Below, in pieces: positions 24,577 through 32,832 of a DNA stretch of 34,826 bases. The stretch is from NCBI GenBank assembly GCA_964634685.1, contig CAZWLD010000019.1:1-34826 (forward strand), written 5' to 3'. Source of the stretch: CAZWLD01 sp964634685 (GTDB lineage Bacteria; Bacillota_I; Bacilli_A; Acholeplasmatales; JAEDCM01). Every line of letters starts with the position of its first letter. The first letter of the stretch is position 1. The notes under the pieces were generated by a model. The model was not told the origin of the DNA. It saw nothing but the letters and a program-made list of their open reading frames with translations, and searched no databases. The translations under genes and the position numbers were made by a program.

Positions 24577-25998
24577 TCACTCTTTATAAAAAGAATAAAT
24601 ACTTTGTTTAAATGCCCGATATTTACCATATTTTTCTAAATATATATTTTTTAGATTACTTTTAAAATCCTTGATTTTATCTAATTGATAAAGCATTCTT
24701 GCCAAATAAAAATACAAATCTCGATTAATTCCCAAAATATGCTTACATTCTTCGTTAAATAAATTAATGGCATTGCTATAAATTTCATCAAAATTATCGA
24801 TTTTCTTACTATTACGCCATTTTTCAATATTGACTAAGGCTCTATTATCGTATTTATCATCACCAAATTTATTGGATAATAGTTCCAATAGCTCGACATG
24901 ATCTGCTAACGACAATTTAAAAATGTCCTTTTTTGATAATGTATACAAGGCTCGATGAAAATCATTATTCACTAAACTCTTAATCGTTGTTAAGTCCTTC
25001 ATTGAATAAAGATTAAAGAAATTCTCGTTTGTTTGCTTTGCCTTGTAAAGGAGGATTTTTTGATCATCATTTAACGAATCAAGATTATATGCAAGCTTGG
25101 TAAATCGACCTAAATCATTTAAATCAAGCAAAGATAAAGCATCAATGACAATTTTGGATGTATCAAATCCTTTTTTGCTCATATAGTCATAATATTTTTC
25201 AAACATATAAGGTAAGATCGGAGTTCGCTTATATGCATACCTCTCAAACAATACTTCATCATCAAGGTATTCTAATAACAAAGCTAATATATTCAAATTA
25301 ATCTGCAAATCATTAAAAGAATCATTTAGGTATTGCTTGATATTTTGGTTGCATTTATTATTATCATAAATAAAAGCTTTAAAATCATCAATGCTCTTAG
25401 TAAATTGGCTGAATTTATCCAAAATCCAGCTTATATCCGAAAAAGAATAATCCCTTTGAATAGTTATTGCGAAGAGTAGTGATTTAAATTCACTAATGTT
25501 TACACTATAAGACAAGCAGCTAAAACAAGTTTCAATATCAATACATTCAGATTCATCATATTCATCGATATCACAATACTTCGTATAGCTTTTTACTTCT
25601 ATATCTAATGATAAGATTTTCTTTCCGATATCTAAAGCTTTATCATAATCTCCTTTTCTATTCAAGGTATAGCAATACTCAATAGCATCCTGAAGAGTAG
25701 GACAAATATTAAATGGATCGCCATAAGTATAATCATAATCATATGAATATTCTTCTACAAGCTCCGTTAGATAATACTCACCTTCATCGATTGACTCAAT
25801 CATCTTATATAATTTTTCTTCGTCAATCCCACATTCTGAAAGATAGTCGATTTTTTTATGTTCCAGCAATAATTCAATTTGCTTTTTGGATAATCTATTA
25901 AAGAGATATTTTATTTCCTTCAATAATCCTTTATTATCAAGCTTTTCTATTTCTTTTAAGTATAATCTAAAAGCCTCTTTTTTATCAATATTATTCAT
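24577..25998 (-). CDS. Helical-repeat protein of unknown function
   Basis: This 473-residue, acidic, lysine- and leucine-rich soluble protein is predicted to be almost wholly alpha-helical. TPR-like pairs are visible (AIEYCYTLNRKGDYDKALDIGKKIL near 104-128). The last ~100 residues (NRDLYFYLARMLYQLDKIKDF and then YLEKYGKYRAFKQSI) resemble the C-terminal repeats found in some SWIM-domain proteins, but no zinc finger is present. A central cysteine-rich patch (CDIDEYDESECIDIETCFSC) is notable. The ATG follows AAGGAGAGGTTACA. The upstream PEBP pseudogene ends 12 nt before it. Function unknown. Confidence 0.7.
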   Translation of the reverse strand: MNNIDKKEAFRLYLKEIEKLDNKGLLKEIKYLFNRLSKKQIELLLEHKKIDYLSECGIDEEKLYKMIESIDEGEYYLTELVEEYSYDYDYTYGDPFNICPTLQDAIEYCYTLNRKGDYDKALDIGKKILSLDIEVKSYTKYCDIDEYDESECIDIETCFSCLSYSVNISEFKSLLFAITIQRDYSFSDISWILDKFSQFTKSIDDFKAFIYDNNKCNQNIKQYLNDSFNDLQINLNILALLLEYLDDEVLFERYAYKRTPILPYMFEKYYDYMSKKGFDTSKIVIDALSLLDLNDLGRFTKLAYNLDSLNDDQKILLYKAKQTNENFFNLYSMKDLTTIKSLVNNDFHRALYTLSKKDIFKLSLADHVELLELLSNKFGDDKYDNRALVNIEKWRNSKKIDNFDEIYSNAINLFNEECKHILGINRDLYFYLARMLYQLDKIKDFKSNLKNIYLEKYGKYRAFKQSIYSFYKE

Positions 25999-26010
25999 TG
26001 TAACCTCTCC

Positions 26011-26492
26011 TTAAGATTTATGTTTCCGTTGATATTTGCCAGTCAATTCACCCTTAGTGATGATGTGATTATTCATTGCTTTTAACAAATCATTCTTTTT
26101 ACTATTAGCATCTAATTGAAGCTTTATATCTAATGCATAAACAGTAAATATATATCTATGCATCCAATTAAAAGGAGGCTTAGGCCCGCGATAACAATGC
26201 TTACCATAGGCAATTCCTTGTTCAATGTGAATTGGGTCTTCGACAATAAAGCCATTAGGTAACCTATTTTGAATTATCACAACCGGAGAAATATTCCAGG
26301 CAACCCAATGATTGAACCCAAGTTGAATTGGGTGATCTAAATCATCAAATGTAATTGCTAAGGTTACCGTATCTTTAGTCAAGCCTTCAATATGTAGTAA
26401 AGGGATTGATCATCTCCAAAGCCAGCACATTGATTTGGTATCCATCCATAATTTTCAAATTGCATAGATGTAATAAATAATTCCTTCATCAT
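26011..26492 (-). pseudogene. YbhB/YbcL-family (PEBP) gene with one frameshift
   Basis: The intact 3' part (26011-26382) encodes PEBP features: the ITFDDLDHP segment, HWVAWNISP, GKHCYRGPKPP and HRYIFTVYALD. It lacks the normal first ~40 residues. These are present upstream in another frame, starting at ATG 26492 or 26489: MKELFITSMQFENYGWIP, then GFGDDQS. The break falls in a run of three C on the coding strand (26402-26404); a fourth C would restore SPLLHIEGL and join both parts into a normal ~160-residue protein. A genuine inactivating deletion or a homopolymer error are both possible. PEBP-like proteins bind anionic ligands; the bacterial role is poorly known. Confidence 0.8.
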
Positions 26493-26538
26493 AAACAATC
26501 CTTCCATAATTAAAAATCATCTCCAAAATGGGATGATT

Positions 26539-26961
26539 TTATTGAAGTTTCTCCAAATCAATCGAGTGACTATCCGCCCATTCAGTGAGAATATCATAAT
26601 ATATTGAGCCGCAACAGTCATCGAATAAATCATACAAGTCTAATTCTTTCAATTTTTCAACAAAAAGCTTAACAAATTCATCTCTTCTCAATATGTCGAA
26701 TAATACTTTCCTTATCTCTTTTTCGTAAACACACTCTCTCACAAAAAATCTCATAATTTCTTTATGATTTATTTGACAAAAGGTTGGAAGCATAATATTA
26801 TCCTTTACATCATTAACATAGATATTCTTGTTTGCTAGAGAGACTACACGGTCTCTTTCTTTTTTATTGATACTCATATTAGTAATACAATTATCAAACA
26901 CATCATAATACAAATATACATCACCTCTATGGATATATAAAAACAATTCCGTTACCGTCAT
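26539..26961 (-). CDS. Small helical protein, possibly UPF0158-like
   Basis: This 140-residue protein has a very good ribosome binding site (AAAGGAGG before the ATG). The second half (IMRFFVRECVYEKEIRKVLFDIL, then FVKLFVEKLKELDL and YYDILTEWADSHSIDLEKL) resembles the layout of UPF0158 proteins, in which a short beta part is followed by an alpha-helical part ending in a W-containing helix. The match is from memory and weak. Function unknown. It follows the HTH/SSB-tip gene by 23 nt on the same strand, so both are probably co-transcribed. Confidence 0.6.
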   Translation of the reverse strand: MTVTELFLYIHRGDVYLYYDVFDNCITNMSINKKERDRVVSLANKNIYVNDVKDNIMLPTFCQINHKEIMRFFVRECVYEKEIRKVLFDILRRDEFVKLFVEKLKELDLYDLFDDCCGSIYYDILTEWADSHSIDLEKLQ

Positions 26962-26984
26962 AATAAAAATCCTCCTTTACTTTA

Positions 26985-27419
26985 TTAAAAAGGTAAATCA
27001 TCACAATTTACATTTATTTGCTTATCATCTTGATCATCAAATTCTTCTTCATAATTTATATCATCAAAATAACGAAAGTCCTCTTCAAGTAGTTCTTCAT
27101 CCTCATCATTATGGTTATAGTGTATTTCACCTTGTAAAAGAAATTCCTCATAAAAAACAAATTCATCGTCTTCAACTAAATTTTCCTGAGCTTTTCTTTC
27201 TTCACGTTTCTGTTTCTTTCTTTTTTGATTTTCTTTGTAATTAAAAACCTTAAGCTTAGCTTCCTTATATCCTAAGTGAGCTAAATCACGATAAACACAA
27301 ATGTTAGATACACCATATCTTTTTTTATACAAATTTCGTAATTCAACAAAAGATAAATCTTTATTCAATGTTAAAATCCATCCTCTAGCATCATTGATTC
27401 GATTTTGTCTATTACTCAT
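26985..27419 (-). CDS. HTH protein with acidic tail ending in an SSB-like DDLPF tip
   Basis: The ATG at 27419 (144 residues) is preferred over an in-frame TTG 24 nt upstream because AGGAATGATTTT precedes it. Residues about 8-55 (GWILTLNKDLSFVELRNLYKKRYGVSNICVYRDLAHLGY) look like a helix-turn-helix domain. A strongly basic linker follows (KRKKQKREERKAQ, about 70-82), then ~60 residues that are highly acidic. The C-terminus is CDDLPF. This matches the tip of single-stranded DNA-binding proteins (B. subtilis SsbA ends DDDLPF), which docks RecO, PriA, RecQ and others. It has no OB-fold, so it is not SSB. A promoter with an extended -10 (GTGTTATAAT) lies upstream. Confidence 0.72.
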   Translation of the reverse strand: MSNRQNRINDARGWILTLNKDLSFVELRNLYKKRYGVSNICVYRDLAHLGYKEAKLKVFNYKENQKRKKQKREERKAQENLVEDDEFVFYEEFLLQGEIHYNHNDEDEELLEEDFRYFDDINYEEEFDDQDDKQINVNCDDLPF

Positions 27420-27591
27420 AAAATCATTCCTGTCACTTTTCAAACCAATTATAACACGGATAGATTCATTTTGTTAAATAATTTAATAAATCTTATTAAT
27501 ATAAAAAACTACGAATCAAAAAAAGCATATCAATAATCACAAAGATTGCAATGAAAAGCTTTTCTTAAAAATAAAAAACTTTATCTTTCCA

Positions 27592-28959
27592 CTAAGCTTC
27601 TTGCGGCGTTAATTCATCCTCAGTTGCGATGAATTTTATCCATTTCTTTGATTTAATAAGAATAAAGCACAAAATACATCTTACAATTTCTTCAATTGAA
27701 ATAACAAAATAAACCCAACCAATTGAAAGATTAAAAACATTCGCAGCTAAGAATCCTAAAGGAATACCAACAACCCAGGTTCCACATAAATTAATTACCA
27801 AATTAAAGATTGTTTTACCTCCCGATTGAATGATTCTTCCCGCAACCATATTCGAAACCTTAGCCCATAAAACAATTGAATACACAATCATAATACTAAC
27901 AGTCATATCCTTTGATTCTTGAGATACCTTATAAATCTTTGAATAAGGGACAGCTAGAGCAATTAGTAATAAGCCCATAATAACTGAACCAACTAATTCA
28001 ATAATGATAAATCTTTTCGCATATAAATAAGCGCCATCCTTGTCCTTTTCCCCAAGCTTTTGGCCAGTCAAAATTCCTGAAGCCGCCGCGATACCCGAGA
28101 AAAAGCCAATAGATAAAGAAATTACTGGAGAAATATTAGCCATCGCCGCCATCGCATTTGTTGACATATGACCATAGATGGTCGCATAAATACTTTCACC
28201 TAAGCTCCACATAAATTCAGTGATAATCAAAGGAGCCGCAATAATCATATTCTTTTTAACAAAGGCTTTATCAATTTCACATTTCAAAGGATTAATCTTA
28301 TATTCTGATTTATGAACTGTAAAAAAGGTAAAGATTAAAAGCATTGTAAAAGCCAAATATTGCGTAATCAAAGTTGCTAAAGCGGCACCTGAGACGCCCA
28401 TTGCCGGAATTGCTTTGAAACCAAAAATGAAAAGCCAGTTTAATAACGTATTACAAATTACCGAAAACAATCCCGCAATCATCGTTAGGTAGGAGCGATT
28501 ATTATTTTGCAAATAAGCATTTAATAATGCTCCACCTAAAATTGGGAAAACATTGAATGAAATGATTTTTAAATAAGAAACTCCTAAAGGAATGACATCA
28601 TCATCTGATGTATATATCGATATAATTGGTTTCGTAAAAAAGAAACTCAAAACAAAGAAAATAGCTGCCACAATTAGTCCTAGATAAAGGTTAAAGGAAA
28701 AAGCCTTATTTACGCCCTTTTTTTCTTTATTTCCAATATATTGAGCCATCATAATCGAAGCTGTACCCGAAATAGCAAAGATCGTAAAGGTTAATATTCC
28801 CATAAACTTTCCACCGAAAGCAATTGCGCTGATTGATGCTTCTCCTAATTGACCAACCATAAATTGATCAATTACACTCAAGGAAGCTTGAAAAAGCGAT
28901 TGAATCGATATCGGTAAAGCAATCAAAAGCATTTGTTTAAGAAATGTTTTATCCTTCAT
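27592..28959 (-). CDS. MATE-family multidrug efflux transporter
   Basis: This protein of 455 residues (from the ATG at 28959, after GAGGTGTTACTT) shows about 12 hydrophobic segments in two similar halves, the MATE layout. Early conserved stretches include ALPISIQSLFQASLSVIDQFMVGQLG near residues 12-37 and the later repeat APLIITEFMWSLGESIYATIYG. Such carriers export cationic drugs or metabolites using Na+ or H+ gradients. A good sigma-A promoter with an operator-like inverted repeat lies upstream, so it is likely induced by a ligand-sensing repressor not present nearby. Confidence 0.9.
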   Translation of the reverse strand: MKDKTFLKQMLLIALPISIQSLFQASLSVIDQFMVGQLGEASISAIAFGGKFMGILTFTIFAISGTASIMMAQYIGNKEKKGVNKAFSFNLYLGLIVAAIFFVLSFFFTKPIISIYTSDDDVIPLGVSYLKIISFNVFPILGGALLNAYLQNNNRSYLTMIAGLFSVICNTLLNWLFIFGFKAIPAMGVSGAALATLITQYLAFTMLLIFTFFTVHKSEYKINPLKCEIDKAFVKKNMIIAAPLIITEFMWSLGESIYATIYGHMSTNAMAAMANISPVISLSIGFFSGIAAASGILTGQKLGEKDKDGAYLYAKRFIIIELVGSVIMGLLLIALAVPYSKIYKVSQESKDMTVSIMIVYSIVLWAKVSNMVAGRIIQSGGKTIFNLVINLCGTWVVGIPLGFLAANVFNLSIGWVYFVISIEEIVRCILCFILIKSKKWIKFIATEDELTPQEA

Positions 28960-28988
28960 AAGTAACACCTCGTTGTATTTTTTGTACT

Positions 28989-29026
28989 ACTATCTATAGT
29001 ATATGTCATTTAATAAAATTTGTCAA
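28989..29026 (-). promoter_or_regulatory. MATE gene promoter with inverted-repeat operator
   Basis: On the minus strand a perfect TTGACA (29021-29026) is 17 bp from TATACT (28998-29003). The dyad ACTATCTATAGT (28989-29000) overlaps the -10 and extends toward the start site, as expected for a repressor site. Confidence 0.65.
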
Positions 29027-29038
29027 CGCTAATTAAAG

Positions 29039-29061
29039 AAAAAGCCCTCAAATCTGAAGAC
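29039..29061 (-). terminator. Terminator after the Nudix-pyrophosphatase gene
   Basis: On the minus strand GTCTTCA (29055-29061) and TGAGGGC (29044-29050) form a 7-bp stem, including two G-T pairs, with loop GATT, followed by five T. It lies directly after the stop codon. Confidence 0.6.
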
Positions 29062-29065
29062 TATT

Positions 29066-29917
29066 TTAGCGATATAATTTTCCAAAAAAGAATTGTTCAC
29101 AAAAAGCAATATCACCCAATATTTTTTGCGATGAAACTTCATTATCATCAATGGATACGATCCATTTATCCTCATTATCATTAAAGCGATGATAAACTCC
29201 TATTACCTTGCCCTTGAAACTTGAAATCGGCGTAGAAGCCCCAAAGACATAGACATCCTGATATTCACCATCTAAGGCCAAAACGCCATCGACATAGCCA
29301 TAATTAATTGGATAAATCATTTTCGGATCATTAGGATGAGCTGAACCCATCGGCCTATCAATTGTGCCCGAAACTTCACTACCAATAATGTCATGATAAT
29401 CATTATCATTTTCAAAATCTGTAAAGAAATAATCAAGAGAAGGAACAAACAAGCCTCCATCCTTGAACTTTAAAGCTTCTTCCTTTGTAATAAAACGATA
29501 ATCATTAACCTCATCAGTTGTTGCTGTTTGTAAATCAACCAAACCATCATAATTAAACAGCCAAACATCAACGATATCACGACATAAATGTCCATCAATC
29601 TCATCGCGAATCATTTGAAAAACAATTCTTCCATCTTGTGGATGTAAGTCAATTCCTAGTTCTTCTTTGACCTCTCTAATAGCTCCCTCAAGGCTACTCT
29701 CACCCTTCAAAACTGAACCACCCGTACATTCCCACATAAGAGGATATGTTGGCCTGTTGGCACTCCTTTGGGAAAGCAAATATTCACCGTTTTGGTTTTT
29801 AATCCAAACGTGGACAACAAGATGAAAACGATCCTTAGGAATCTTGCAAACATTTTGCCTTACATATTCCTCGCCCGTTAATTCCCGATACCTCGTATAT
29901 AAATCCCATTTTTCCAT
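29066..29917 (-). CDS. Nudix hydrolase fused to a family I inorganic pyrophosphatase-like domain
   Basis: This 283-residue protein has two domains. Residues about 28-165 are a Nudix domain with the box GGSVLKGESSLEGAIREVKEELGI, all catalytic glutamates present. Residues about 180-283 resemble the short pyrophosphatase-like proteins of Bacillota (TIDRPMGSAHP, then IYPINYGYVDGV and EYQDVYVFG near 220-232). Nudix enzymes acting on nucleoside diphosphate derivatives can release PPi, so a pyrophosphatase partner would pull the reaction; that is an inference. The catalytic aspartates of classic PPases are only partly visible. The gene follows the unknown 30477-29929 gene by 11 nt. Confidence 0.85.
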   Translation of the reverse strand: MEKWDLYTRYRELTGEEYVRQNVCKIPKDRFHLVVHVWIKNQNGEYLLSQRSANRPTYPLMWECTGGSVLKGESSLEGAIREVKEELGIDLHPQDGRIVFQMIRDEIDGHLCRDIVDVWLFNYDGLVDLQTATTDEVNDYRFITKEEALKFKDGGLFVPSLDYFFTDFENDNDYHDIIGSEVSGTIDRPMGSAHPNDPKMIYPINYGYVDGVLALDGEYQDVYVFGASTPISSFKGKVIGVYHRFNDNEDKWIVSIDDNEVSSQKILGDIAFCEQFFFGKLYR

Positions 29918-29928
29918 AACTTACCACC

Positions 29929-30477
29929 CTATGCATCGTAATCTAATATTCCAAGCTCATCCGCAATATCTAAAAAAATCTCATTAACGCCGTAATATGA
30001 TTCACCAAAAACCCGAAAGCACAAACGATCTAATTCTCGGTGCAATTCCTCAGTTGGTTCTTCCTTATTGACAATCATTGCATAAATCTTATCCGAATAC
30101 TTTTTTAATAAATCAAGCTTTTCATCATTTTGATTTTCTTGACTACAATATTCATTTTCAAAATCTAAGGAATACAAATATAAATTTATCAATTCAGCCG
30201 ACTTTTCCATTTCAGCTAAATCATTATGAAAAACAGTATCTAATATAAGCTCTAAATTTTGAAATTGGTCATATAAATAATTAAAGCCAGATTCAAAAAT
30301 ATTTGTTTCCTCTTCACTGAGCTTTTTCTTTTCATTCATTTCATCATTGTAGTATTCGACAACATCATAAACATGCTTGAAACGCGAAATCAAATCTGAT
30401 TTAGTTGAAATAAGATCATAAATCAATTTTTCATTTTCAAGCTTCCAATTACAATAATCATTAAAAACAAATTCCAT
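29929..30477 (-). CDS. Acidic helical protein of unknown function
   Basis: This 182-residue protein is rich in Asp, Glu, Leu and Tyr, with long predicted helices (SDLISRFKHVYDVVEYYNDEMNEKKKL near 28-54) and no membrane segment or known motif. The ATG follows AAAGGAATG. It lies after fba, beyond a terminator, and 11 nt upstream of the Nudix-pyrophosphatase gene, so the two are probably one operon. Function unknown. Confidence 0.65.
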   Translation of the reverse strand: MEFVFNDYCNWKLENEKLIYDLISTKSDLISRFKHVYDVVEYYNDEMNEKKKLSEEETNIFESGFNYLYDQFQNLELILDTVFHNDLAEMEKSAELINLYLYSLDFENEYCSQENQNDEKLDLLKKYSDKIYAMIVNKEEPTEELHRELDRLCFRVFGESYYGVNEIFLDIADELGILDYDA

Positions 30478-30498
30478 AAATATTCATTCCTTTACAAA

Positions 30499-30521
30499 AA
30501 AAGGCGAGCAAGTCGCCTTTT
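30499..30521 (-). terminator. Terminator after fba
   Basis: AAAAGGCGA (30499-30507) and TCGCCTTTT (30513-30521) form a 9-bp stem with a 5-nt loop. A-runs on the plus strand give T on the minus strand, so it ends leftward fba transcription. Confidence 0.85.
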
Positions 30522-30528
30522 TCTTTTA

Positions 30529-31395
30529 TTAAGCGCGGTTAATTGAACCAAAGATTTCCATTTTTTCTTTAACAGTTGCTTTGATTGCGTTGAAACCAGG
30601 TTTTAATAATTTACGTGGATCGTATCCTTTTCCTTCAAGATCCTTTCCAGCTAAAATATATTCTCTAGTTGCGGCAGCAAATGCTAATTGGCATTCAGTA
30701 TTAACATTAATCTTAGAAACACCAAGGCTAATAGCTTTCTTAATCATTTCAGTTGGAATTCCTGAACCACCATGTAATACTAATGGCATTTCACCAGTTA
30801 ATTGTTGAATAGCATCTAATGTTTCAAAGCTTAATCCTTTCCAATCAGCAGGATATTTACCATGAATATTTCCGATACCAGCAGCTAACATATCAACACC
30901 AAGTGAAGCGATAGCAGCACATTCTTTAGGATCAGCAACCTCACCCATAGAAGTAACACCATCTTCTTCTCCTCCGATTCCACCAACCTCGGCTTCAACA
31001 GAGATTCCTTTAGCCTTTGCTAATTCGATAATTTCTTTTGTTTTTTGAACGTTTTCTTCAATTCCATAATGAGAACCATCAAACATAACTGAAGTAAATC
31101 CATCAGCGATTGCTTTTTGAGCTCCTTCATATGAACCATGGTCAAGATGAACAGCAACAGGTACAGTGATATTTAAAGTTTCAATTAATCCTTTAACCAT
31201 ACCCATAATTGTGTTATATCCACCCATATATTTTCCAGCACCCTCAGATACTCCTAAAATAACTGGTGAATTTAATTCTTGAGCAGTTTCAAGAATTGCT
31301 CTTGTCCATTCTAAGTTATTAATGTTAAATTGACCTACTGCATAATGACCAGCCTTAGCGTCCTTTAACATTTTTGCGGCAGAAACTAATGCCAT
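30529..31395 (-). CDS. fba: Class II fructose-1,6-bisphosphate aldolase
   Basis: This zinc-dependent glycolytic enzyme cleaves fructose 1,6-bisphosphate. The active-site stretch HLDHGSYE is at residues 83-90 (catalytic Asp85, zinc His86), and LVLHGGSGIP near 206-215 carries a further zinc His and the phosphate loop. NIHGKYP near 177 supplies the other ligand. The 288-residue length fits class IIB (FbaA) enzymes. The ribosome binding site AAAGGAGCG precedes the ATG, and a sigma-A promoter lies at 31438-31465. In B. subtilis fbaA lies close to spo0F and pyrG; here pyrG is one gene away. Confidence 0.96.
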   Translation of the reverse strand: MALVSAAKMLKDAKAGHYAVGQFNINNLEWTRAILETAQELNSPVILGVSEGAGKYMGGYNTIMGMVKGLIETLNITVPVAVHLDHGSYEGAQKAIADGFTSVMFDGSHYGIEENVQKTKEIIELAKAKGISVEAEVGGIGGEEDGVTSMGEVADPKECAAIASLGVDMLAAGIGNIHGKYPADWKGLSFETLDAIQQLTGEMPLVLHGGSGIPTEMIKKAISLGVSKINVNTECQLAFAAATREYILAGKDLEGKGYDPRKLLKPGFNAIKATVKEKMEIFGSINRA

Positions 31396-31437
31396 AAATA
31401 ATCGCTCCTTTTATTTAAATTATTTTTTACCATAACT

Positions 31438-31465
31438 ATTATACCACATTTATAAAGATATTCAA
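31438..31465 (-). promoter_or_regulatory. fba promoter
   Basis: On the minus strand TTGAAT (31460-31465) is 16 bp from TATAAT (31438-31443), about 43 nt before the ATG. Confidence 0.5.
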
Positions 31466-31497
31466 ATATTTTTCAATTTGAGTATCGACATTTTTAA

Positions 31498-31530
31498 CAA
31501 AAAAAGCAAATGCAAAACGCAAATGCTTAT
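31498..31530 (-). terminator. Terminator at the end of the zinc-ribbon Sel1 gene
   Basis: On the minus strand AAGCA-TT-TGC and GCA-TT-TGCTT form an interrupted stem followed by a T-run. The stem begins at the stop codon. Confidence 0.55.
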
Positions 31531-32654
31531 TTTAAATGCCAATTACCTTGAGCATCCTTTTCAAGATCATTTAATTTTTCAAGGGCATCACCATTACCTA
31601 AGGTTGCCGAGCTATTTAACCATTTAGCTCCCTCATTAATATCAACCTCACAGCCTTTTCCCTCTAAATACATTACACCTAAATAGTATTGAGCATCAGG
31701 GTTTCCTTGCTTAGCTGAATCAGTAAAATATTTAAAGGCTTGATCGAAATCTTGAGGCATACCTTCACCCTTAAGACAAGCAGTACCTAAAAAGTATTGA
31801 GCAAAATCATGACCAGTCTTCGCAGCTCGCTTAAACCAATACAATCCCTTGATTGGGTCAACATCACAACCATCACCATTAAAATAACAATAACCAATGT
31901 TAAATTGAGCTTGCGCTGAACCATCATTTGCGGCCAAGTTAAAGAATTTGAATGCCTTATCGTGATCCTGAGGAACTCCTTTTCCTTGCGAATAACACAT
32001 ACCAACTAAATAACGAGCCTCGGTATTTCCTTTATCAGCTGCCATATTATAGCAATAGAATGCTTGCTCGTAATTTGGAGGTACATCAACACCACTTGAT
32101 AAAATATTACCAAGCTTCATTGCAGCAGTAACATCTCCACCCTTAACAGCTTGACTATACCAATAGATTGCTCCCTTGATATCTCTTTCCTTACCTTTTC
32201 CATAGTAATAGCAATTACCCAAATTAGTTTGAGCGCTCGTATTACCTTGCTTCGCAGCTAAAGCCCAATATGTTGAAGCCTTAGCTAAATCCTGAGGAAC
32301 ACCTAAACCATTTTTATAGCAGTTAGCTAAATGATTTTGAGCAATCGCAAAATCAAGCTTTGCAGCAAGATTAAATAAATAAGCCGCCTTATCATAATCA
32401 ACCTCACAGTTATCACCACGGAAATATTTGGCTCCGACAGCCGTTAATTTAACTGGGTTAGACATGTCTGCAACCTCATCCTTAATACTGTCATAGCGAA
32501 GTTTTAATGGCTTAACAACATCTCTTTGATATTCTTTATATTTCTTTTCATCTGGAAACACCCACGCAACGAATGTATCGCAGCATGGACACTTTGTTCC
32601 ATTCTCTTCTATTTCGGTACCACAAACTGGGCAAACGCCCTCGTCAAAAATCAT
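31527..32654 (-). CDS. Zinc-ribbon Sel1-repeat protein
   Basis: This 375-residue protein starts with a zinc-ribbon-like motif (CPVC at about 8-11, CPCC at about 23-26). A linker follows, and then about seven to eight Sel1 repeats of ~36 residues from about residue 70 to 360 (for example AQNHLANCYKNGLGVPQDLAKASTYWALAAKQGN and six similar units). No signal peptide is seen, so it acts in the cytoplasm. Sel1 repeats form scaffolds for protein complexes. The ATG follows TGGAGG, and an extended -10 promoter (TGATATAAT, 32728-32733) lies upstream. It occupies the place of spo0F between pyrG and fba in B. subtilis order. Partner proteins unknown. Confidence 0.85.
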   Translation of the reverse strand: MIFDEGVCPVCGTEIEENGTKCPCCDTFVAWVFPDEKKYKEYQRDVVKPLKLRYDSIKDEVADMSNPVKLTAVGAKYFRGDNCEVDYDKAAYLFNLAAKLDFAIAQNHLANCYKNGLGVPQDLAKASTYWALAAKQGNTSAQTNLGNCYYYGKGKERDIKGAIYWYSQAVKGGDVTAAMKLGNILSSGVDVPPNYEQAFYCYNMAADKGNTEARYLVGMCYSQGKGVPQDHDKAFKFFNLAANDGSAQAQFNIGYCYFNGDGCDVDPIKGLYWFKRAAKTGHDFAQYFLGTACLKGEGMPQDFDQAFKYFTDSAKQGNPDAQYYLGVMYLEGKGCEVDINEGAKWLNSSATLGNGDALEKLNDLEKDAQGNWHLK

Positions 32655-32727
32655 ATAGTAAAACCTCCATCCATTTGAATATGATTATCAATCATTTTTA
32701 ATAATAAAAACGCTTTCCTTTATCTCA

Positions 32728-32736
32728 ATTATATCA
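32728..32736 (-). promoter_or_regulatory. Extended -10 promoter of the Sel1 gene
   Basis: On the minus strand TGATATAAT with TATAAT at 32728-32733; the -35 is weak. The leader to the ATG is about 70 nt. Confidence 0.45.
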
Positions 32737-32832
32737 TATTTTTTCAATTGTGAAGAGGTAATTTTTTCACAAAAAGCCCGTAACAACAACGATTTTTTTT
32801 GAAAATCTTATACTTGAGCGCTTTTACGATTA

